Part shown: piece after piece, positions 1-5,309 of the stretch | Position numbering within the stretch: the stretch's first letter is position 1 | Layout of the letters: each line of letters begins with the position of its first letter | Source: Actinomycetota bacterium | GTDB lineage: Bacteria; Actinomycetota; Actinomycetes; S36-B12; UBA5976 | Assembly (NCBI GenBank): GCA_009702945.1 | Contig: WLGZ01000068.1 | Location: 1 to 5,309 of the forward strand | Direction: 5' to 3' | Length of the DNA: 5,309 nt | Notes under the pieces: generated by a model | Told to the model about the DNA's origin: nothing | The model's database searches: none | The model's input: only the letters and a program-made list of their open reading frames with translations | Made by a program: the position numbers and the translations under genes

Positions 1-2349
1 AAACACACTATTGAAGTTGTAGTAGATCGTTTGGCAGTTAAGTCAGATGCTGTTCGACGACTAACTGACAGCGTCGAAACTGCATTACGGCTATCCAGCG
101 GATTAGTGACACTTGAGTTTGTTGACCTGCCTGAAGACGATCCGGATCGGGAACGTATGTTCAGTGAACATTTAGTTTGCTTGTATGACGGAAACCAATT
201 CGAAGAGCTAGAGCCAAGGTCGTTTTCGTTTAACTCACCGTTCGGTGCCTGTCCAGAGTGCACTGGCCTTGGAAACAAGATGGAAGTCGACGTTGACCTA
301 GTTATTCCTAACCCAGATTTATCGCTTGAAGAAGGTGCGATTGATCCATGGGCTTCTGGTCACATCTTTTATTACTTCTTTCGATTAACTAAGGCACTTT
401 CTAATGAGTTGGATTTTGCCTTAAATGTGCCTTGGAAAAAGTTGCCGCTCAAAGCTCGAAATGCTTTGCTGCACGGAAACGATCATGAAGTTCAAGTTAA
501 GTACAAGAACCGCTATGGCAGACAGCGCACTTATTCAACTGGGTTTGAAGGTGTTATTCAATACATCGAACGCAAGCATCAAGAATCTGAGAGTGACTCG
601 AGTCGAGAAAAACTCGAAGGCTACATGCGAGAAGTTCCGTGTCCTGCTTGTGCTGGTGCCAGATTAAAGCCACTGTCACTTGCAGTAACACTTAACGACA
701 AGAGCATTGCTCAGATTGCGCAACTCCCAATAGGTGAGTGTGCCGAATTCTTAAAGAAGCTCGAACTTTCCCCAAGAGAGAGAGCAATTGCGGATCGAGT
801 TCTAAAGGAAGTTAATGAGAGATTGGCATTCTTAATTGATGTCGGCCTGGATTACTTATCACTCGAGAGATCTGCAGGTTCGCTGGCTGGTGGGGAAGCG
901 CAACGTATCCGTTTGGCCACCCAGATTGGCAGTGGCCTAACCGGAGTGCTTTACGTTTTGGATGAACCAAGCATCGGTCTTCATCAGCGCGACAACCACA
1001 GACTGATTGAGACCTTAATTCGACTTCGCGATCTTGGAAATACCCTGATTGTGGTTGAGCATGACGAAGACACAATCCGCACCGCTGACTGGATTGTGGA
1101 CATTGGTCCTGGCGCCGGTGAACATGGCGGACATGTTGTTTCTAGTGGTTCATATGAGCAATTAATCGATACCAAGGAATCAATCACTGGACAGTACCTA
1201 TCAGGTAAACGTGCAATTGAAGTGCCCGCAATAAGACGACCAGTTGAATCGTCACGCATGTTAACGATTCATGGCGCCAAGGAACACAACTTAGCTGACG
1301 TTAAAGTCGATATCCCACTTGGCGTTTTTGCTGCTGTCACCGGTGTATCAGGATCGGGTAAGTCAACCCTGATAAATGACATCTTGTACAACGTTTTGGC
1401 ACGCGATCTAAATGGTGCTCGCACTGTTCCAGGTCGTCATAAGAAGATTGATGGTATCGATCAACTCGACAAAGTTGTGCATGTTGACCAGAGTCCAATT
1501 GGTAGAACTCCTAGATCGAACCCAGCAACTTACACCGGTGTGTTCGATCACGTTAGAAAGTTGTTTGCAGAAACCCCAGAGGCCAAGATGCGGGGCTATC
1601 AACAAGGACGTTTCTCTTTCAACGTTAAGGGTGGACGTTGTGAGTCTTGCTCTGGTGATGGCACGCTAAAGATCGAAATGAACTTCCTGCCAGACGTGTA
1701 TGTGCCGTGTGAAGTTTGTCATGGTGCTAGATATAACCGAGAGACTCTGGAAGTTCACTACAAGAACAAATCGATTAGTGATGTCTTAAACATGCCGGTT
1801 GAAGAAGCGCTGGAATTCTTCGCAAGCATCCCGGCAATCGCCAGACATCTGAAAACTCTGGTTGATGTTGGACTCGGTTACGTTCGACTTGGTCAACCTG
1901 CAACAACTTTGAGTGGCGGCGAGGCGCAACGCGTAAAGCTTTCCTCTGAATTACAGAAGCGCTCAACTGGACGAACTGTTTATGTTTTGGATGAACCAAC
2001 CACAGGCTTACATTTTGAAGACGTCAGAAAATTGCTAATTGTTCTTCACTCGTTGGTTGAAAAGGGCAATACCGTAATCGTGATCGAGCACAACCTGGAT
2101 GTGATCAAGACTGCGGACTGGGTCATTGACATGGGTCCAGAAGGCGGTTCCGGCGGCGGCAAAGTCGTAGTGACCGGAACGCCGGAGCAAGTAGCAAGCC
2201 ACGCCAGCAGCCACACCGCTAGATTCTTGAAGCCACTACTAGGAACGAGTTCGGTAAAGTCTGCCCCACCAAAGCAGGTAGCCAAGAAGTCTGCGACAAA
2301 GAAGTCTGCGACAAAGAAGCCTGCAGCTGGAAAAACCGTTACTAAGTAG
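1..2349 (+). CDS. uvrA: UvrA, excinuclease ABC subunit A (5'-truncated by the window edge)
   Basis: UvrA is the dimeric ABC-type ATPase of nucleotide excision repair that recognises damaged DNA and loads UvrB. The frame is open from base 1 (KHTIEVVVDR...), matching about residue 197 of E. coli UvrA, so the first Walker A and most of the UvrB-binding domain lie upstream; the TTG at 31 is internal. In order I see zinc-module-1 remnants (Cys at 178-180, 250-252, 259-261), the insertion domain (about 300-630), CPAC (640-651), signature I LAGGE (883-897), Walker B I VLDEPS (955-972), H-loop I VVEHD (1051-1065), Walker A II GVSGSGKST (1342-1368), the CxxC-CxxC zinc module (1639-1650, 1708-1719), signature II LSGGE (1909-1923), Walker B II (1984-1998) and H-loop II EH (2086-2091). 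Two oddities are the altered zinc module 1 and a 35-residue lysine-rich tail after the conserved RFLKPLL end. Identification is near certain; 782 codons are present. Confidence 0.98.
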   Translation, partial: KHTIEVVVDRLAVKSDAVRRLTDSVETALRLSSGLVTLEFVDLPEDDPDRERMFSEHLVCLYDGNQFEELEPRSFSFNSPFGACPECTGLGNKMEVDVDLVIPNPDLSLEEGAIDPWASGHIFYYFFRLTKALSNELDFALNVPWKKLPLKARNALLHGNDHEVQVKYKNRYGRQRTYSTGFEGVIQYIERKHQESESDSSREKLEGYMREVPCPACAGARLKPLSLAVTLNDKSIAQIAQLPIGECAEFLKKLELSPRERAIADRVLKEVNERLAFLIDVGLDYLSLERSAGSLAGGEAQRIRLATQIGSGLTGVLYVLDEPSIGLHQRDNHRLIETLIRLRDLGNTLIVVEHDEDTIRTADWIVDIGPGAGEHGGHVVSSGSYEQLIDTKESITGQYLSGKRAIEVPAIRRPVESSRMLTIHGAKEHNLADVKVDIPLGVFAAVTGVSGSGKSTLINDILYNVLARDLNGARTVPGRHKKIDGIDQLDKVVHVDQSPIGRTPRSNPATYTGVFDHVRKLFAETPEAKMRGYQQGRFSFNVKGGRCESCSGDGTLKIEMNFLPDVYVPCEVCHGARYNRETLEVHYKNKSISDVLNMPVEEALEFFASIPAIARHLKTLVDVGLGYVRLGQPATTLSGGEAQRVKLSSELQKRSTGRTVYVLDEPTTGLHFEDVRKLLIVLHSLVEKGNTVIVIEHNLDVIKTADWVIDMGPEGGSGGGKVVVTGTPEQVASHASSHTARFLKPLLGTSSVKSAPPKQVAKKSATKKSATKKPAAGKTVTK
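151..162. promoter_or_regulatory. LexA/SOS-box-like palindrome inside uvrA (speculative)
   Basis: The 12 bases GAACGTATGTTC form a perfect GAAC-N4-GTTC palindrome. This is the core of the LexA box of Gram-positive bacteria and Actinomycetota, and the spacer GTAT fits the RNRY pattern of the Bacillus site. The outer bases (CG before, AG after) do not match the longer mycobacterial consensus TCGAAC-N4-GTTCGA. It lies well inside the uvrA coding region rather than at a promoter. A match to eight fixed bases is expected about 0.08 times in a window this size, so chance remains quite possible. Confidence 0.2.
2284..2325 (+). repeat. 15-bp tandem repeat encoding the KKSAT tail of UvrA
   Basis: Two exact copies of AAGAAGTCTGCGACA lie head to tail (2284-2298 and 2299-2313). 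They are followed by a degenerate third copy from 2314 that begins AAGAAGCCTGCA. Being a multiple of three, the repeat keeps frame and encodes KKSAT-KKSAT-KKPAA. The surrounding tail (2242-2346) has about 10 lysines in 35 residues and no acidic residue. It resembles the Lys/Ala-rich, disordered, DNA-binding tails of actinobacterial HU and other nucleoid proteins. Repeat slippage could change tail length between strains; that is inference. Confidence 0.9.
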
Positions 2350-2354
2350 CCCTC

Positions 2355-4217
2355 GTGCAGATTACGGATAAACCTACAGACATACCGACCAGCCCTGGGG
2401 TTTATCGGTGGCGGGACGCTTCGGATCGAGTGATTTATGTCGGTAAGGCGAAGAATTTAAAGAATCGCATTAATTCCTACTTCACCAATGATTTACATCC
2501 AAGAACTCAAACCATGGTTTCAACTGCTCAAAGTTTGGATTGGGTTACGGTCCGTACTGAAACCGAAGCTCTACAACTTGAGTATGCGTGGATCAAAGAG
2601 TTCGACCCCAATTTCAATGTTAGATATCGCGATGACAAGAGTTATCCGTACTTGGCGCTATCCACGCAAGAGGAATTCCCTCGGGCATTTGTCTATCGAG
2701 GAGATAAACGCAAAGGCGTAACTTACTTTGGACCCTATGTTCAGGCCTGGGCTATCCGGGACTCGCTAGACCATTTGCTCAGAGTGTTTCCAGTACGCAG
2801 CTGTACATCAGGTGTGTTCCGCAACGCTAAAGCCGCTGGCCGCCCATGTCTGTTGGCACACATCGACCGCTGCAGCGCACCTTGTGTAGGCAAAATTGAT
2901 GAGGCTGGACACCGTGACTTGGTAAAGCAATTCATGTCATTTATGTCAGGTAACTCGAAAGAGATAATTGCTGACATTTCGCGTCGAATGAATGAAGCAT
3001 CAGTAGCCCAAGATTATGAACAAGCCAGTGTGCTTCGAGACGACTTAGCTGCACTTGAGCGTGTCTTAGAAAAGAGTGTTGTCGTACTTCCTGATGACAC
3101 ATTCGCAGACATAGTTGGTCTTCATCACGACGACTTGCAGTCCGCAGTGCAAGTTTTCTCCGTTCGTAGTGGACGCATTGTGGGGCAACGCGGTTTCATC
3201 ATGGAGAACTCAGTAGATGCAACAAGTGAAACTCTCATGACTGATGCGTTGATGCATATCTATGCTGCTGCAACTAAAGAAGAAATTCCAACTGAAGTTT
3301 TGGTAAGTCACGAGCCAGAGAGTGCAACTAGTTTGGCTGAATTGTTGGGCACAATTCGAGAGGCGCAAATCAGTGTCAGAGTTCCATCTCGGGGCGACAA
3401 AAAGATGTTGATGGATACTGTGGTGATTAATGCGGGTCAAGCCCTTGGACTGCACAAAACCAAACGCTCAACAGACCTTGTTACTCGAAGTAAAGCGCTA
3501 GCTGAAATCCAGGAAGCAATAGGACTGCCGGATGCACCACTGCGCATTGAATGTATCGACGTTTCCCACATTTCTGGCACTAACGTTGTGGCATCCCTTG
3601 TTGTATTCGAGGATGGAATTCCTAAGAAGAAGGATTATCGACAATTCATCATTGAAGATCCGCGCGACGATACCGCATCTATTGCTCAAGTAGTAGCTCG
3701 TAGATTCAAGGACCATGACGAGAAGCGTCCTTATCGACCAAACCTTTTGGTTATCGACGGTGGTTTGCCGCAAGTGAACGCTGCAGCTAAAGCTTTAGAA
3801 GCAGCGGGAGTTAGCAATATGCATGTAGTTGGGCTAGCCAAGCGGATGGAAGAGATCTGGAAACCAGGAGCCACTTACCCAGTGATTCTGCCCAGAAGCA
3901 GTGAAGCGCTTTTCATGCTGCAACGAGTGCGGGATGAGGCTCATAGGTTTGCCATCACACTGCACCGAAATCGAAGATCTAAAGGAATGGTCGATAGTGT
4001 GCTTGATGATGTGCCAGGTCTTGGTCCAGTAAAGAAGAAAGCAGTATTGGCACACTTTGGGTCGCTCAAGAAGGTGGCTGCGGCTTCAGTATCTGAACTT
4101 TCCGAAGTCCCAGGCATTGGTCCAATCCAAGCTGAACAAATCTGGCAATTCCTAAATCAAGATAATCCTGGTGATGTTGCCATCAACACCGCCACAGGCG
4201 AGATAATTGAATCGTGA
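2355..4217 (+). CDS. uvrC: UvrC, excinuclease ABC subunit C
   Basis: UvrC is recruited to the UvrB-DNA complex and cuts on both sides of the lesion. The 620-residue protein is a normal full length. The N-terminal GIY-YIG nuclease (3' incision, residues about 10-92) has Y17, Y28, K31, R38, E76 and N88. A four-cysteine cluster C150, C165, C173, C177 matches the [4Fe-4S] ligands of E. coli UvrC. The UVR (UvrB-binding) helix pair is at about 203-238. The RNase H-like 5'-incision domain has D402 (IDVSH), D438/D439, D468 (VIDGG) and H537. Tandem helix-hairpin-helix motifs lie at about 552-600 (PGLGPVKKKA, PGIGPIQAEQ). GTG at 2355 is the only usual start: an in-frame stop sits at 2343, and the GIY-YIG domain begins soon after. 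It lies 5 bases after uvrA with no clear Shine-Dalgarno, suggesting coupling. The loop before VIDGG is shorter than I recall for the mycobacterial protein. All catalytic residues are present, so it should be active. Confidence 0.98.
   Translation: MQITDKPTDIPTSPGVYRWRDASDRVIYVGKAKNLKNRINSYFTNDLHPRTQTMVSTAQSLDWVTVRTETEALQLEYAWIKEFDPNFNVRYRDDKSYPYLALSTQEEFPRAFVYRGDKRKGVTYFGPYVQAWAIRDSLDHLLRVFPVRSCTSGVFRNAKAAGRPCLLAHIDRCSAPCVGKIDEAGHRDLVKQFMSFMSGNSKEIIADISRRMNEASVAQDYEQASVLRDDLAALERVLEKSVVVLPDDTFADIVGLHHDDLQSAVQVFSVRSGRIVGQRGFIMENSVDATSETLMTDALMHIYAAATKEEIPTEVLVSHEPESATSLAELLGTIREAQISVRVPSRGDKKMLMDTVVINAGQALGLHKTKRSTDLVTRSKALAEIQEAIGLPDAPLRIECIDVSHISGTNVVASLVVFEDGIPKKKDYRQFIIEDPRDDTASIAQVVARRFKDHDEKRPYRPNLLVIDGGLPQVNAAAKALEAAGVSNMHVVGLAKRMEEIWKPGATYPVILPRSSEALFMLQRVRDEAHRFAITLHRNRRSKGMVDSVLDDVPGLGPVKKKAVLAHFGSLKKVAAASVSELSEVPGIGPIQAEQIWQFLNQDNPGDVAINTATGEIIES
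4214..4217 (+). other. GTGA stop/start overlap coupling uvrC to rapZ
   Basis: The uvrC stop TGA (4215-4217) overlaps the rapZ start GTG (4214-4216). This arrangement usually reflects translational coupling by terminating ribosomes. Only a weak purine-rich stretch, AGGCGAG at 4196-4202, lies upstream, about 11 bases from the start. This supports re-initiation rather than strong independent initiation. Confidence 0.8.
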
Positions 4218-5080
4218 GTGAATCCCAGATTGACGTAATCCTGGTAACTGGCATGTCCGGAGCCGGACGATCAACGGCGACCAGAGCACTCGAAGACATC
4301 GGCTGGTTCGTAGTTGATAACTTGCCTCCAACTCTGATGACCAATGTGGTTGATTATGTAGCCCAGCGAACTGGTTCGCGAAAAGTTGCCGTCGTTGCAG
4401 ATGTTCGTGGTGGCCAACTATTTGAGGAACTACGCGAGTCGCTAGCAGCCATCAAAACTGCAGGGCATGACTTGCGTGTGCTGTTTCTTGAGGCTGGTGA
4501 CGAAGCGCTAGTCCGCAGGTATGAATCGTCCCGTAGACCTCATCCGCTACAGCGCGATGACAGCCTCTTGGGTGCAGTCCAGCGGGAACGAAGTCTATTG
4601 AGTGATTTACGTGCCGATGCCGACATAGTTATTGATACAAGTAATTTGAACGTGCACGAATTACGCAGAAGTATTGAAGCTTCATTTGGAGATGACGACC
4701 ACGTTGCTTTGCGTGCAACAGTCATGTCATTTGGATTTAAGTACGGGATTCCAGTGGATGCCGATTTAGTTGCCGACTTAAGGTTCTTGCCAAATCCTTA
4801 CTGGGATCCAAAGCTAAAGGATCTAACCGGATTAGATGCAGCAGTTAACGACTACGTAGTTGCATCTGACCAGGCGCAAGAGTTCCTGACAAAGTATGCC
4901 GAACTTATTGACTTAGTTGAAGACGGATATCTGCGCGAAGGTAAGCGTTTTGTCACGATCGCTATGGGTTGTACTGGTGGCAAGCATCGAAGCGTCGCCA
5001 TGGCCGAGAATCTCTCAGCTCGGTTAGTTAAATCTGGAGTAGAAGTCAGAGTGGTTCATCGAGACTTGGGACGTGAATAG
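4214..5080 (+). CDS. rapZ: RapZ/YvcJ family P-loop nucleotide-binding protein
   Basis: This 288-residue protein matches RapZ (E. coli, 284 aa) and YvcJ (B. subtilis) along its whole length. In E. coli, RapZ binds glucosamine-6-phosphate and steers the small RNA GlmZ to RNase E. Actinomycetota are not known to have GlmZ, so the role here is open; B. subtilis YvcJ hydrolyses nucleotides. The N-terminal kinase-like domain has P-loop GMSGAGRST at residues 13-21, with Arg19 in place of the usual Lys, the family motif VDNLPP (34-39), and a Walker B-like VVADVR (60-65). The C-terminal domain carries FGFKYGIP (173-180), RFLPNPYWDPKL (190-201) and GCTGGKHRS (252-260), the family signatures that include the sugar-phosphate pocket. 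It ends in DLGRE and lacks the basic KRKP-type end used for RNA binding in E. coli RapZ. The GTG start fits homologues and overlaps the uvrC stop. Family assignment is secure; molecular role is uncertain. Confidence 0.96.
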   Translation: MSESQIDVILVTGMSGAGRSTATRALEDIGWFVVDNLPPTLMTNVVDYVAQRTGSRKVAVVADVRGGQLFEELRESLAAIKTAGHDLRVLFLEAGDEALVRRYESSRRPHPLQRDDSLLGAVQRERSLLSDLRADADIVIDTSNLNVHELRRSIEASFGDDDHVALRATVMSFGFKYGIPVDADLVADLRFLPNPYWDPKLKDLTGLDAAVNDYVVASDQAQEFLTKYAELIDLVEDGYLREGKRFVTIAMGCTGGKHRSVAMAENLSARLVKSGVEVRVVHRDLGRE

Positions 5081-5090
5081 ATGCCAGGTG
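5068..5090 (+). promoter_or_regulatory. Candidate ribosome binding sites for two possible yvcK starts
   Basis: GGGA at 5068-5071, inside the end of rapZ, sits about 9 bases before the ATG at 5081. AGGTG at 5086-5090 sits 5 bases before a second in-frame ATG at 5096. Both are plausible Shine-Dalgarno sequences. The conserved part of the protein (VVALGGGHG) begins only after the second ATG, so homology does not decide. I prefer 5081 because it abuts the rapZ stop. Confidence 0.4.
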
Positions 5091-5309
5091 CACCAATGCG
5101 CTCAGTTGATGTCGTGGCACTGGGTGGCGGTCACGGCTTAGCTGCAAGTCTGCAAGCGTTACGCAGAGTAACACCGCACTTAACTGCAGTTGTTGGCGTT
5201 AGTGACGATGGCGGCAGCAGCGGCAGACTCCGCGAAGAATTTGGCATTGTTCCGCCTGGTGACTTGCGTATGGCTTTGGCGGCTCTATGTGGTGATGATA
5301 CGTGGGGCT
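5081..5309 (+). CDS. yvcK: YvcK/CofD-like (gluconeogenesis factor) family protein, 3'-truncated by the window edge
   Basis: The first 76 codons are present. The N-terminus is a Rossmann-like nucleotide-binding fold of the YvcK/CofD-like family. VVALGGGHGLAASL lies at residues 11-24, the diagnostic SDDGGSSGRLR at 41-51, and PPGDLRMALAAL at 58-69. B. subtilis YvcK binds UDP-N-acetylglucosamine and is needed for growth and normal shape on gluconeogenic carbon sources. The mycobacterial homologue CuvA also binds UDP-sugar and affects the cell wall. Actinobacterial members have GGGHG where Bacillus has GGGTG, as here. The coenzyme F420 enzyme CofD is a more distant relative, and the neighbouring rapZ argues for YvcK. 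The ATG directly follows the rapZ stop with no gap; ATG 5096 is an alternative start. In Actinomycetota whiA usually follows, but it is outside this window. Confidence 0.95.
   Translation, partial: MPGAPMRSVDVVALGGGHGLAASLQALRRVTPHLTAVVGVSDDGGSSGRLREEFGIVPPGDLRMALAALCGDDTWG

Noticed and set aside
31..33. TTG as a possible uvrA start
   Set aside because: The frame is open to base 1 and the preceding codons (HTIEVVVDR) match conserved internal UvrA sequence, so the gene enters from upstream.
812..1259. Overlapping minus-strand open frames opposite the uvrA ABC-I region
   Set aside because: They lie antisense to strongly conserved UvrA motifs, have no recognisable domains, and look like by-products of codon bias.
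1412..1669. 85-codon plus-strand frame inside uvrA
   Set aside because: It is an out-of-frame shadow across the conserved UvrA region (SPIGRTPRSNPATYTGVF), and its translation is not protein-like.
2149..2160. GGC-rich run near the end of uvrA
   Set aside because: It encodes the conserved Gly-rich segment of UvrA (EGGSGGGK) and needs no other explanation.
3498..3773. Minus-strand 91-codon open frame opposite uvrC
   Set aside because: It is antisense to the UvrC catalytic domain and its translation matches no known family; no promoter or RBS stands out.
4255..4268. Small inverted repeat GTCCG-GAGC-CGGAC early in rapZ
   Set aside because: A 5-bp stem with a 4-base loop over P-loop codons (SGAGR) is easily explained by coding sequence; it has no U-tract and is too weak to call a regulatory hairpin.
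4375..4382. TTCGCGAA palindrome in rapZ
   Set aside because: An 8-base palindrome is expected by chance at this length and lies in ordinary coding sequence.

Overview
The window is a densely packed, single-strand stretch of bacterial chromosome with four protein genes in a row: the 3' part of uvrA, a complete uvrC, a complete rapZ (yvcJ-type), and the 5' end of yvcK (CofD-like, gluconeogenesis-factor family). The order uvrA-uvrC-rapZ-yvcK, usually followed by whiA, is typical of Actinomycetota. Sequence details agree: UvrC and RapZ read like mycobacterial/streptomycete homologues (for example GAGRST in the RapZ P-loop, GGGHGL in YvcK, HRDLGRE at the RapZ end). Base composition is, however, only in the mid-40s % GC by eye, far below most Actinomycetota. 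Together with the almost complete lack of intergenic DNA, this suggests a streamlined, low-GC lineage such as the aquatic Nanopelagicales (acI) type. That placement is inference.

Layout. From 1 to 2349, UvrA is open from the first base and lacks roughly its first 200 residues, including the first Walker A. Five bases later uvrC (2355-4217) begins with GTG and has no evident Shine-Dalgarno sequence. Its stop overlaps the rapZ GTG start by 4 bases (GTGA, 4214-4217). rapZ (4214-5080) abuts the yvcK ATG at 5081, and yvcK runs off the window. No gap exceeds 5 bases, and I see no terminator, RNA gene, mobile element or CRISPR, so one polycistronic transcript with translational coupling is the simplest reading.

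How the genes work together. UvrA finds and loads UvrB onto damaged DNA, and UvrC makes the two incisions, so the first two genes form most of nucleotide excision repair (uvrB is not in the window). RapZ and YvcK are P-loop and nucleotide-sugar-binding regulators tied in other bacteria to amino-sugar and cell-envelope metabolism. Their linkage to repair genes is conserved but not functionally explained.

I did not find a clearly new system. The points worth a second look are local: a degenerate first zinc site and a LAGGE signature in UvrA, a lysine-rich UvrA tail built on a 15-bp tandem repeat, a LexA-box-like palindrome inside uvrA, a Lys-to-Arg P-loop in RapZ, a conserved-looking tail on UvrC, and two plausible yvcK starts.
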